This document shows, in pieces, positions 8,368 to 15,768 of a stretch of 35,877 bases of DNA. The notes under the pieces were generated by a model. The model made no database searches, was not told the origin of the DNA, and saw only the letters and a program-made list of their open reading frames with translations. Source of the stretch: Rickettsia typhi (GTDB lineage Bacteria; Pseudomonadota; Alphaproteobacteria; Rickettsiales; Deianiraeaceae); contig CAMCQG010000011.1 in assembly GCA_945876965.1 (NCBI GenBank), forward strand, positions 1 to 35,877. The letters are read 5' to 3'. How positions within the stretch are numbered: position 1 is the first letter of the stretch; every line of letters starts with the position of its first letter. The translations under genes and the position numbers were made by a program.

Positions 8368-9524
8368 AAATTTTTATATTATCAATATTAGCATGTAATA
8401 TAGCCTTGGCAAGCCCTCAGTCCGTCACTCCTTTTGTGGATAAATATAACAAAAATCAAAATATTAGAATAACACCAAAAACAAAACATTTATATAGTAA
8501 TGTTGAAAAAGATATAGGTAAAACACATCAAGAATTATATTATGGTAAAAAAAATAAACCAATAACCGAAACTCAAATAGAAAATCCATATTTTATACAA
8601 ACATCAAATATAAGGCATTCTGTGCAAAACAGAACAAAACAGCAAATAACAGAAAGTGTTGCTAAAAATATTGAGAAAGAAAATATCCAAAAAATAGAAC
8701 AAAATTCAGAAGATAGCATTACATCAAAAATTAAAGATAGAGGAAGCCAAGGTTTATCTATTTTTAAAAATATAAATCGTCCAATATCTGATTTTTTTTC
8801 AACAATGAAAATCACCGATGAGCAAGTTGCAACAAGACCAACTGGGCCATATAAGGGTTTTTTAATATCGTTTATGATGGTTGGAACAACCGCAATAAAT
8901 GGCAGCGAAGAGAGACCTTCTAATGTCGCGGTAGCAAATGCAACAGGAGACAACAGTTTTATTAATTATACAACATTTAGCACAAATAAAACTTATTTGC
9001 CATCTATTGAACTTGGTATTTTTGCAGGCTGGCAAATAAATAGCTGGGTAAGATCTCATCTTGATGTAACATGGACATATCTATATGGAAACATAGGCGA
9101 TGTTGCGACACAAAGTGGTAGTCCGGGGGCAAATTTTGTTTTGCCAAAAGATTTTTTTGATGGTAATTTATTTGCCTCAACAATGAACATTTATGTGGAT
9201 CCATATCAAAATTTAAAAATTTGGCCAACAATTGGTGTGGGTGGCGGTGTGGCGTTTTTTATGCCACTAAACTATAATAATAACGCATTATTGTGGCCAG
9301 TTGCCAATTTATATCTAGGTGCCAATTATATGCTGCCAGACAACAAAACTATTATTTCTTTTGGCTATAAGCTACAATATATCTATACGGGAACTGCCGA
9401 TAATAAAAATCAAATTACCGATGCTAACGGAGTTTATCAAGAAGGCAGGCCGACAAATCAGGATCAATCTGTGTTTTTTGGGCTATGGATACATAAGCTA
9501 GAATTGGCAATTAGATTTTATTAA
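8364..9524 (+). CDS. Putative outer-membrane beta-barrel surface protein
   Basis: The 386-residue product begins with a signal peptide (hydrophobic 2-15, likely cleaved after A16 in the context IALA-SPQS). Residues about 17-160 are polar, Lys/Gln/Asn-rich and probably disordered. From about 161 to the end the sequence alternates hydrophobic and polar residues, is rich in Gly and aromatics (FAGWQINSWVRSHLDVTW, IGVGGGVAFFMPL, LGANYMLPDNK, ISFGYKLQYIYTG) and ends in phenylalanine-tyrosine. These are hallmarks of an 8-10 strand beta-barrel with a C-terminal BAM recognition signal. I do not recognise the exact family; rickettsial surface antigens are comparable in architecture. The periplasmic or exposed linker before the barrel is unusual. 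It overlaps ccmC by four bases. Barrel assignment is inference from pattern. Confidence 0.7.
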   Translation: MKIFILSILACNIALASPQSVTPFVDKYNKNQNIRITPKTKHLYSNVEKDIGKTHQELYYGKKNKPITETQIENPYFIQTSNIRHSVQNRTKQQITESVAKNIEKENIQKIEQNSEDSITSKIKDRGSQGLSIFKNINRPISDFFSTMKITDEQVATRPTGPYKGFLISFMMVGTTAINGSEERPSNVAVANATGDNSFINYTTFSTNKTYLPSIELGIFAGWQINSWVRSHLDVTWTYLYGNIGDVATQSGSPGANFVLPKDFFDGNLFASTMNIYVDPYQNLKIWPTIGVGGGVAFFMPLNYNNNALLWPVANLYLGANYMLPDNKTIISFGYKLQYIYTGTADNKNQITDANGVYQEGRPTNQDQSVFFGLWIHKLELAIRFY

Positions 9525-9527
9525 AAC

Positions 9528-9637
9528 AACCCCACCTAATTGCTTTTGTAATTTATCCTCCCCTTCAACGGTGAGACTTATTTTCTTGCCTCCCCGTTGA
9601 AGGGGAGGAAGTTGAGTGAATACGAAACGGTGGGGTT
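9528..9637. repeat. GC-rich nested palindromic repeat (MITE- or REP-like)
   Basis: This 110-base element is far richer in G and C than its surroundings. Its ends are perfect 9-base inverted repeats: AACCCCACC at 9528-9536 and GGTGGGGTT at 9629-9637. Inside is a perfect 16-base inverted repeat (9556-9571 and 9594-9609; core CCCCTTCAACGG) with a 22-base loop. The right end overlaps the stop codon (9636-9638) of the pentapeptide gene, and the left end begins four bases after the outer-membrane protein gene. No target-site duplication is evident. Such elements are usually dispersed in many copies, but only one is in this window. Confidence 0.7.
9556..9609. terminator. Strong hairpin between convergent genes
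   Basis: The inner 16-bp perfect stem of the palindromic element, with CCCCTTC/GAAGGGG in the arm, lies between two converging genes and could stop transcription from both sides. Neither side has a clear T-run directly after the stem, so it may be a Rho-type or RNA-stabilising structure instead. Confidence 0.4.
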
Positions 9638-10808
9638 ATGGCAATTTATACTTTTGTTTTATTTTTGCTATAACTTTTTTGTTTGTTTCTTCATCATCGC
9701 TGAATATTGCTGAGTCAATATTTTTTACCCCATCAAAATCTGGTAAAAAAGATTTATAATAATTAGATTCGTCGAGTATTGCTGTTGTTAGTAAGATTTT
9801 ATCAAACCTGTTTATTTCTGGGTTATAACGCGGAATAATAGTGCCATGTAAATTTGCTTCATCAATATTAGCCCCTTGTAGCAATGTCTTAAAAAGACAA
9901 GCATTTTGTAATTGCACCTTAACAAGATTAGCCCCCTGTAACTTCGTACTGCAAAGACAAGCATTTTGTAATTGTGCCTCAAAAAGATTAGCACATTGTA
10001 ATTCTGTACCAGCAAACTTGACACCTTGTAGTCTTGCTTTAACTAGTTGGGCACAGTGTAGCCATAGATATTGAAATTTTGCTTCATTTTGCCATTCATA
10101 ATCAACTTTTTTCTCCTGATCTTTCCATTTTTTACGAACTTTTGTTCCAGCAAAAACACCATTCTTTGCCATAACTTCAAATTCTGTTTTTATAAGCTGA
10201 GCGGTATATTGCTCTATATCTAATTTGGCATAAATTTTTATCCATTCTGTCGGGTTATTCACACTATATTCGTTTGTTATGATAGGTTTGTGATTAATTT
10301 GAATAACAATTTTTTTAGTTTCATAATTATATATTACATCTAATTTTTTCTCTGCCAATTCTTGCTTATTAGATCTATACCACAAAACATCGCGAACCTT
10401 AAAATAGTTAGGTTTATCAACCAATTGCATTCGTGCAACTTTTACCGCCAAATCGCTATCTTTATATTGCCTCAAATGGTCTACGGCTTTTTCTGCCCAG
10501 CTGTTTATAACCACCTTTCTTGAACTATAATTTGCACTCATTGTGCTATAAAACAAGGCATAAACGGCAAGCAACCCACTTATCAAAGTTAGCCCACTAT
10601 TTAGTGCATAGTAAATACCAATAAATGCACACAAAATAAAGCCCAAAACAAAATAATCATACCATTTAAATTTATATATATTATCTTTTTCATCAAAACA
10701 GTATGCGGCACCTATTGTAATGATAGTAATAATCTGCCACCAAAAAAATATAGATTCTGCGGGCTGTATTTGAGGTAAAGCATTAACAATAACAAAAGAA
10801 AAATCCAT
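9636..10808 (-). CDS. Pentapeptide-repeat membrane protein
   Basis: I place the start at the ATG at 10808, 16 bases after the phrB stop; the frame is open further upstream but only by overlapping phrB. The 390-residue product has hydrophobic segments at about 18-36, 52-67 and 70-88, a soluble charged middle (about 95-250) and pentapeptide repeats at about 252-325 in the A(N/D)LXX style, for example ELQCANLFEAQLQNACL and LQGANLVKVQLQNACL. Such repeats fold into a right-handed quadrilateral beta-helix; known members are often DNA mimics or scaffolds, but here the function is unknown. The C-terminal tail is acidic then basic. The repeats are also nearly identical at DNA level. It is probably the last gene of the thyX-phrB transcription unit. 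Its stop codon lies inside the palindromic repeat. Confidence 0.8.
   Translation of the reverse strand: MDFSFVIVNALPQIQPAESIFFWWQIITIITIGAAYCFDEKDNIYKFKWYDYFVLGFILCAFIGIYYALNSGLTLISGLLAVYALFYSTMSANYSSRKVVINSWAEKAVDHLRQYKDSDLAVKVARMQLVDKPNYFKVRDVLWYRSNKQELAEKKLDVIYNYETKKIVIQINHKPIITNEYSVNNPTEWIKIYAKLDIEQYTAQLIKTEFEVMAKNGVFAGTKVRKKWKDQEKKVDYEWQNEAKFQYLWLHCAQLVKARLQGVKFAGTELQCANLFEAQLQNACLCSTKLQGANLVKVQLQNACLFKTLLQGANIDEANLHGTIIPRYNPEINRFDKILLTTAILDESNYYKSFLPDFDGVKNIDSAIFSDDEETNKKVIAKIKQKYKLP
9861..10000. repeat. 60-base tandem repeat inside the pentapeptide gene
   Basis: GACAAGCATTTTGTAATTG occurs at 9896-9914 and again at 9956-9974, and ATTAGCCCC-type blocks recur near 9867, 9927 and 9987, all with a 60-base period. 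One unit encodes 20 residues, i.e. four pentapeptides. The close match at silent positions suggests recent duplication. Confidence 0.85.
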
Positions 10809-10824
10809 ATTTGTGTTTTTAAAA

Positions 10825-12159
10825 TCAATTATTTTGGCTATTATCGCACGCAATATCCTTAGCCAAAATACTTTTATATCTATGCAATGCAATGTCTCTT
10901 TGTGTGGAATGGTCGACAATTTTGTCATTTTTTTTGTTAAGCCATTTGGCACAATAAGTGTTGTTTGGATCAAATTTTTCTTTTTGCGATTCTGGGTTAA
11001 AAATTCTAAAATATGGAGCAGAATCAAAACCGCTGCCAAAAACCCATTGCCACGAAAACGGATTGATGCAATAATCTGCATCGATTAGGCAATCCCAAAA
11101 CCATTCTTCGCCTTTTTTCCAATCTATCAGCAAATCTTTAATCAAAAAAGATGCCACAACCATTCTTGTTCTGCCGTGCATAACGCCTGTTTTATACATT
11201 TCTATCATTCCGCTATCCACAAAATCAAAACCTGTTTTGCCTTGTTGCCATTTTTCTAGCAAAATTTGATTGTTATCCCATTTAAAATTAGCATATTCTG
11301 GCCGCAATTCTTTGGTAGATATGTTGTGATTAAAAAATGCAACATGATATGCAAATTCTCGCCATAAAATCTCTAAAATAAATTGATTTGGCGATTGCTC
11401 CCTAAAAAAAGCTATATTAAAACAAAATCTTGGGCTCATAACACCAAATCGCAAATATGGCGATAAATTTGTGCTGCCATTTGAAGCGGGAATATTACGA
11501 TTTTCGTTATAAAAATCCATTTTATTGTTGACAAAATCTAAAAAATTACTTTTAATTTTATCGTAATCAAAAGACCAGTTTTTTATTAAATCTATATGCC
11601 AATCTTTTTGTGGCAACAATTCTAAATCATGAGCAGACAAAGAATCTATTGTATGCACAGAATTTATTATAGGTTCTGGCAAACTTTCGCCAATTAAATC
11701 TTTATTTTTTAAACATTCCTTGCTAAATGGAGTAAAAACTCTAAAATATGAACCAGCACCTGTCTTGATTTTTTCAGGCTCAAATAAAACTTTGCCATTA
11801 AAAATACCAATATCTAAATTTGCAAAAATAATACCAATATTTTTTTCTAATTCCATCTGTTGTGCCGAAAAAGACTTGTTGAAATAAATCGCATCTATTG
11901 GCATTTTATTGGTAATATCGGCTAATTCTTTAATAATATCGCCCTGTTTTATAACTAATTTATCGCCCAATAAATTGTTAAAACCAATCAAAACATTATG
12001 CAAAAAAACCTTGGCTGCACTGCCAATTTTTCTGCCTAAATAGTTTTGATTATAAATAAAAACCGGAATTACATTATCATATTTTTGGCAGGCATAATAA
12101 AGTGCAGGATTATCTTTTGTTCTAAAATCATCGCAAAATAAAACAATTGCAGTTTTCAT
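10825..12159 (-). CDS. phrB: Deoxyribodipyrimidine photolyase (class I type)
   Basis: Photolyase uses blue light and reduced FAD to split cyclobutane pyrimidine dimers in DNA. The 444-residue protein has the N-terminal alpha/beta antenna domain (MKTAIVLFCDDFRTKDNPAL) and the C-terminal FAD-binding helical domain. Conserved blocks include TNLSPYLRFGVMSPR, WREFAYHVAFF, GVMHGRTRMVVASFLIKDLL, DADYCINPFSWQWV and APYFRIFNP. The Asn of CINPFSWQW aligns with the asparagine near flavin N5, and the WQW tryptophans needed for electron transfer are present. The usual MHNR motif reads MHGR, an Asn-to-Gly change near the substrate site. The start overlaps the thyX stop (ATGA), so the two are coupled. A light-driven repair enzyme suggests that part of the life cycle is exposed to light, or that the host is. 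Confidence 0.93.
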   Translation of the reverse strand: MKTAIVLFCDDFRTKDNPALYYACQKYDNVIPVFIYNQNYLGRKIGSAAKVFLHNVLIGFNNLLGDKLVIKQGDIIKELADITNKMPIDAIYFNKSFSAQQMELEKNIGIIFANLDIGIFNGKVLFEPEKIKTGAGSYFRVFTPFSKECLKNKDLIGESLPEPIINSVHTIDSLSAHDLELLPQKDWHIDLIKNWSFDYDKIKSNFLDFVNNKMDFYNENRNIPASNGSTNLSPYLRFGVMSPRFCFNIAFFREQSPNQFILEILWREFAYHVAFFNHNISTKELRPEYANFKWDNNQILLEKWQQGKTGFDFVDSGMIEMYKTGVMHGRTRMVVASFLIKDLLIDWKKGEEWFWDCLIDADYCINPFSWQWVFGSGFDSAPYFRIFNPESQKEKFDPNNTYCAKWLNKKNDKIVDHSTQRDIALHRYKSILAKDIACDNSQNN

Positions 12160-13013
12160 ATCAACTTTTGTAATTTTTGCCCAAGTTCTTTTAATTCACC
12201 TTTTTCTTGATCACTTTGAACGATAAAATCTTGAACCTTTTGCACATCAAGAAGTTCTTTTATTTTTTCAATTTCTAAGGCAGAAAAATGCACAGCTTTT
12301 TGACGATAATTAACAAATGCCGAATATGTTAATGGCACCCACATTTTAACAATTTCTAGCATTTGCATAGCATAAACACGAATCTCTTGTTGAGCATGAG
12401 TATCGGCACGCAAATGTAAAAAATGCAATAAATTATGCAAATCAATCTTCCAATACATTTCGGTATATGCACCTTGTGGCAACACGATTCTTGATAATTC
12501 GCGAGCCATATTTGATTCGGCCAAAAATTCGTTATACATAGCAAAAGCATCAACACCTTGTTCGCGAATTTTTGTTTGAATATCAATTGCCGTATCTGTG
12601 TTTAACGGCTTATCTCTGCCTTGTTTATTACCCTTTGATTGCTCGCAAATTTCGTGTATTTCTGGCACATGAAACTCATCTGCAATGATTGAATATCTGC
12701 CAGAAATTTCATTGACATTTGCTGTTCTGTGTCTAGCCCATTGTCTTGCCACAAAAATTGGCATTTTTACATGAAATTTAATCTCGCACATTTCAAACGG
12801 AGTTGTATGTTTATGACGCAATAAATAATTGATTAATCCCGCATCTTGATTGACGGTTTTTGTGCCATCCCCATATGAAACCCTAGCTGCCTGAACAATA
12901 GATGAATCAGTCCCCATGTAGTCGATTACACGAACAAATCCATGATCTAAAATTTTAAATTCTTGTCCTAAAATTGCATCCATTTCTGCAACAACCGCTC
13001 TTTGCTCTGCCAT
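12156..13013 (-). CDS. thyX: Flavin-dependent thymidylate synthase
   Basis: ThyX makes dTMP from dUMP using methylenetetrahydrofolate and FAD/NADPH. The ATG at 13013 gives 285 residues; an in-frame TTG two codons upstream is less likely. The ThyX signature RHRX7S is present as R94-H95-R96 to S104 in RHRTANVNEISGRY. Downstream blocks include ARELSRIVLPQGAYTEMYW and NLLHFLHLRADTHAQQEIR, which carry the conserved substrate-binding arginines. ThyX replaces ThyA in many rickettsiales and allows loss of dihydrofolate reductase, because it regenerates tetrahydrofolate rather than dihydrofolate. It overlaps phrB by four bases. A 71-base gap separates it from rpiB upstream, long enough for its own promoter. 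Confidence 0.97.
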   Translation of the reverse strand: MAEQRAVVAEMDAILGQEFKILDHGFVRVIDYMGTDSSIVQAARVSYGDGTKTVNQDAGLINYLLRHKHTTPFEMCEIKFHVKMPIFVARQWARHRTANVNEISGRYSIIADEFHVPEIHEICEQSKGNKQGRDKPLNTDTAIDIQTKIREQGVDAFAMYNEFLAESNMARELSRIVLPQGAYTEMYWKIDLHNLLHFLHLRADTHAQQEIRVYAMQMLEIVKMWVPLTYSAFVNYRQKAVHFSALEIEKIKELLDVQKVQDFIVQSDQEKGELKELGQKLQKLI

Positions 13014-13084
13014 ATTCAATAATATATTATGTTTACCAAAATAGTTAAAACAATTTTTTAAATTGCAATATAAAATATAATGCC

Positions 13085-13504
13085 CTAATTTAAAGTTTTT
13101 ATACGAGATATATAAGGCTCTATATTTAAAAAATCAGTCTCAACAAAAGATATAATTCGTTCTTTAATATCATCTTCGCTCATAAAATCAGCACCAAAAC
13201 AAGCCATATTGGCATCGCTATGTTGCCTGCTTGCAATTGCAACTTGTGTATTATAGCAAAGTGCGGCACGAATATTGTTAAAACGATTTGCCATAATTGA
13301 TACACCAACACCACTACCACATATTAAAACACCAAATTTTGTATTTGTTTTATACATTTCATCTACAACATTTTTAACAATTTGGGTATAATCACAACGC
13401 TCAACAGAATTTGTTCCGCAGTCAATAAAATCAAATGGTAAATCTTTGATAATTTTATTTTTCACATTAAAACCCCTGTGATCCGAGCCAATTATAATTT
13501 TCAT
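13085..13504 (-). CDS. rpiB: Ribose-5-phosphate isomerase B
   Basis: RpiB interconverts ribose-5-phosphate and ribulose-5-phosphate in the pentose phosphate pathway. The 139-residue protein is of typical length for the LacAB/RpiB family. It shows GSDHRG at 6-11 at the start of the phosphate/sugar pocket, the catalytic-loop cysteine C62 in ICGSGVGVSI, and SRQHSDAN at 92-99 with the conserved histidine and asparagine. It starts five bases after the ridA stop, so it is in the same transcription unit as glmU and ridA. Retention suggests the organism makes its own phosphoribosyl precursors or salvages pentoses. Confidence 0.95.
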   Translation of the reverse strand: MKIIIGSDHRGFNVKNKIIKDLPFDFIDCGTNSVERCDYTQIVKNVVDEMYKTNTKFGVLICGSGVGVSIMANRFNNIRAALCYNTQVAIASRQHSDANMACFGADFMSEDDIKERIISFVETDFLNIEPYISRIKTLN

Positions 13505-13509
13505 ATTAT

Positions 13510-13959
13510 TTATAAAATAAAAATTGATTCAATCTCAATAAGAGCCCCCAAAGGCAAGGCTGCAACGCCAACTGCTACTCGGGTATGCTTGCCTTTTTCG
13601 CCCAGCATTTCAATCATAAAATCGGATGCACCATTTGCAATTTTTGAATGACCAAAAAAATTTGGTGCCGACGAAACAAAAACCCCCAAACGAACACACT
13701 CTATTTTATCAAGATTAATTCCCGCTTTTTGCAATTGTGCAAAAATATTCAATGTTGCACTTTTTGCCGCTTCATATCCAGCTTCAATAGTTGTTCCATC
13801 ACCCATTTGCCCTTTTATTAACACACCATTTTTTGTTGAAAGTTGACCCGAAACAAAAATCTGAGATCCAACCTGTTTAACATTAATATAATTTGCTACT
13901 GGGTCTGGTGCATTTGGCATTTCAATTTTTAATGCCGCTAGTTTTTCTAAAAAAGTCAT
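13510..13959 (-). CDS. RidA family (YjgF/YER057c/UK114) protein
   Basis: RidA proteins hydrolyse reactive enamine/imine intermediates released by pyridoxal-phosphate enzymes, or are non-catalytic relatives. The 149-residue protein has the fold's pattern: INVKQVGSQIFVSGQL near 25-40, an alpha-helical AAKSATLNIFAQLQKAGINLDKI at about 64-86, and HTRVAVGVAALPLGALIEIE at 125-144 with R127 at the position of the substrate-binding arginine and a following acidic residue. It is longer than archetypal RidA (about 128) and resembles the YjgH-like subgroup with an N-terminal extension. It overlaps glmU by four bases (ATGA) and lies five bases before rpiB. Subfamily and substrate are uncertain. Confidence 0.88.
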   Translation of the reverse strand: MTFLEKLAALKIEMPNAPDPVANYINVKQVGSQIFVSGQLSTKNGVLIKGQMGDGTTIEAGYEAAKSATLNIFAQLQKAGINLDKIECVRLGVFVSSAPNFFGHSKIANGASDFMIEMLGEKGKHTRVAVGVAALPLGALIEIESIFIL

Positions 13960-15272
13960 ATATTTTTCTTATTATTATATTTAATTCCACCACTTTCTAA
14001 CACTTTTTGCTCACCACGAGTCACTGCCAAATTACCATCTTCAACAGATTTTGTAATTACGCTCCCAGCGCCAATAACACAATTGTTTCCAATATTAACG
14101 GGGGCAATAAGGCTGCAATTTGCACCAATCAAAGTATTATCTCCGATGATTGTTTTATGTTTTTTAAAACCATCATAATTGCAAGTTATTGAACCTGCAC
14201 CAAAATTTGTGTCATCGCCAATTTGACTATCACCAATATAAGACAAATGATTTGCCTTTGATTTGTTGCCTATTATAGAATTTTTTATTTCAACAAAATT
14301 GCCAATTTTAGCACCATTTTTTAAAATTGTATCAGGGCGAATTCGTGCAAAAGGTCCAATTACAACATCGTTTTCTGCTTTGCAACCCTCAATATTAGAA
14401 TGGCTTTTTATTGTGCAATTTGCCCCAATTTCAACATTCGCACCAAAAACCACAAATGGTTCAATTGTGGTGTGTGCTTCAATTTTTGTGTCGCCCCAAA
14501 AATAAACCATCTTTGGATCAATCATTTTTACTCCATTTTCTATATGCAAATCTCTTAATTTATCTTGATATTTTGCAGTTGCTGTTGCTAAATCTTTTTG
14601 CGAATTTACCCCCAATAAATCGTCTTCATTGCATTTTATATATTTGCAAACAAGCCCATCTTTGTTTGCCAATTCAATTAAATCGGTCAAATAATATTCT
14701 TGCGACAATTCATTTTTTTGTATTTTATTTACCAAATTTGCCAAAATATCAGTTTTAACGGCATAAATTCCAGAATTACAAAGTCTTATACTACGAACAT
14801 CTTCACTGGCATTTTTATATTCAATAATCTGTTTAATTTGTTCGTTTTCAACAATTAATCTACCATATTTTTGGCTAATATCCGCCATCTCAAATGCTCC
14901 TGCAACCAAATCGCATTCGGTCAGTTTGTGGATTTTTGCTTGCACAATTTCTTTGCTTATTAAAGGCGTATCGCCATATAAAATAAGGGTTGTATCGTAA
15001 TCTTTTTGCAACAAATCTAATGCAATTTTAACCGCATGACCCGTTCCTAATCTATCTTTTTGAACAACATAATTAACATTTTTGTTTTTAACCAAAACAG
15101 GCTCCATTTCATCAGAAATAACCGCCACAACATTCACATTTTTACCAAGCGAAAGCCCCAAATCACAAACCATATCTAGCATTGTTTTGCCAAGCAATTT
15201 ATGTAATGTTTTTGGCAAATCCGACTTCATTCTTGTGCCCTTTCCTGCTGCTAAAATAATAACATTAATCAT
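13956..15272 (-). CDS. glmU: Bifunctional UDP-GlcNAc pyrophosphorylase / GlcN-1-P acetyltransferase
   Basis: GlmU acetylates glucosamine-1-phosphate and then uridylates it to UDP-GlcNAc, the precursor of peptidoglycan and lipid A. The 438-residue protein shows both domains. The pyrophosphorylase (about 1-225) has LAAGKGTRMKSDLPK at 7-21, QKDRLGTGHA at 71-80 and metal-binding D101 in YGDTPLI. The left-handed beta-helix acetyltransferase (about 250-420) has R310/R312 in the FARIRP segment, the catalytic histidine H342 in HLSYIGD, and NFGAGSITCNYDG at 356-368. Both activities look intact, at near-typical length. Its ATG is overlapped by eight bases by the putative endonuclease gene upstream, and its stop overlaps ridA by four, so its expression depends on transcripts entering from upstream. 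Confidence 0.96.
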   Translation of the reverse strand: MINVIILAAGKGTRMKSDLPKTLHKLLGKTMLDMVCDLGLSLGKNVNVVAVISDEMEPVLVKNKNVNYVVQKDRLGTGHAVKIALDLLQKDYDTTLILYGDTPLISKEIVQAKIHKLTECDLVAGAFEMADISQKYGRLIVENEQIKQIIEYKNASEDVRSIRLCNSGIYAVKTDILANLVNKIQKNELSQEYYLTDLIELANKDGLVCKYIKCNEDDLLGVNSQKDLATATAKYQDKLRDLHIENGVKMIDPKMVYFWGDTKIEAHTTIEPFVVFGANVEIGANCTIKSHSNIEGCKAENDVVIGPFARIRPDTILKNGAKIGNFVEIKNSIIGNKSKANHLSYIGDSQIGDDTNFGAGSITCNYDGFKKHKTIIGDNTLIGANCSLIAPVNIGNNCVIGAGSVITKSVEDGNLAVTRGEQKVLESGGIKYNNKKNI

Positions 15273-15768
15273 ATTTTATATTTATTATTGTTTTTTCTTT
15301 TAATAAATCATCTAAAATTGGCAATATTTTATCGTATTTTATTTCCTTTTTTAATACAATACTATGATTATTTTTAATTGTAAAGATTGAAATCTTTGGA
15401 AAATTATTAACATCACACAATAAAAAATAATCTATTTGTGCTAATTTTTCATCAAAACCTTCTTGATTAAATTTGCGCCCTTTTCCAATCATATGTGAGG
15501 GTATAAATTTTACTCCATTTTTAGTTATAACTCTAACCTCATATCTGCCACCCTTAGAGTCTATAAAATCCAGTGACGAATTTTCTTGTTTTAATCGCGT
15601 TAAATTCAAAAACATCGACTCAATTAAGTGCTCTATTAACAACCCAGACAGCCTACCATCTTTAAAAATATTATATAAAACAGCAATTGGTATTGACCCA
15701 AATTGCAAAGAATTAGACAAATCAGATAAATATATTGTATCAATATTGAATGTTGTTTTTTTAAACAT
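15265..15768 (-). CDS. Putative type II restriction endonuclease
   Basis: The 167-residue protein is not recognised by name. It contains a possible PD-(D/E)XK nuclease core: an acidic helix (E46, E50), D67/D70 in LDFIDSKGG and the strand RYEVRVIT at 75-82 with E77 and R79, where the usual lysine would be replaced by arginine. This is followed by KFIPSHMIGKGRKFN and a hydrophobic strand YFLLCDV at 114-120. The methyltransferase gene immediately upstream, overlapping by eight bases, gives the main reason to call it an endonuclease, since the order methylase then nuclease is typical of type II restriction-modification systems. It in turn overlaps the glmU start by eight bases. The function is inferred from context plus a weak motif. 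Confidence 0.6.
   Translation of the reverse strand: MFKKTTFNIDTIYLSDLSNSLQFGSIPIAVLYNIFKDGRLSGLLIEHLIESMFLNLTRLKQENSSLDFIDSKGGRYEVRVITKNGVKFIPSHMIGKGRKFNQEGFDEKLAQIDYFLLCDVNNFPKISIFTIKNNHSIVLKKEIKYDKILPILDDLLKEKTIINIKYD

Noticed and set aside
8364..8410. Lipoprotein signal (SILAC, C11) in the outer-membrane protein
   Set aside because: The residues before the cysteine fit a lipobox poorly and a good type I cleavage site (IALA) follows. A barrel protein is normally not lipidated here.
9841..10074. Plus-strand repeat protein opposite the pentapeptide gene
   Set aside because: The repeat pattern comes from the 60-base units. The minus-strand product has an established repeat fold and the plus-strand one does not.
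10809..11081. Longer N-terminus of the pentapeptide protein overlapping phrB
   Set aside because: It is phrB read in another frame. The ATG at 10808 sits 16 bases after the phrB stop.
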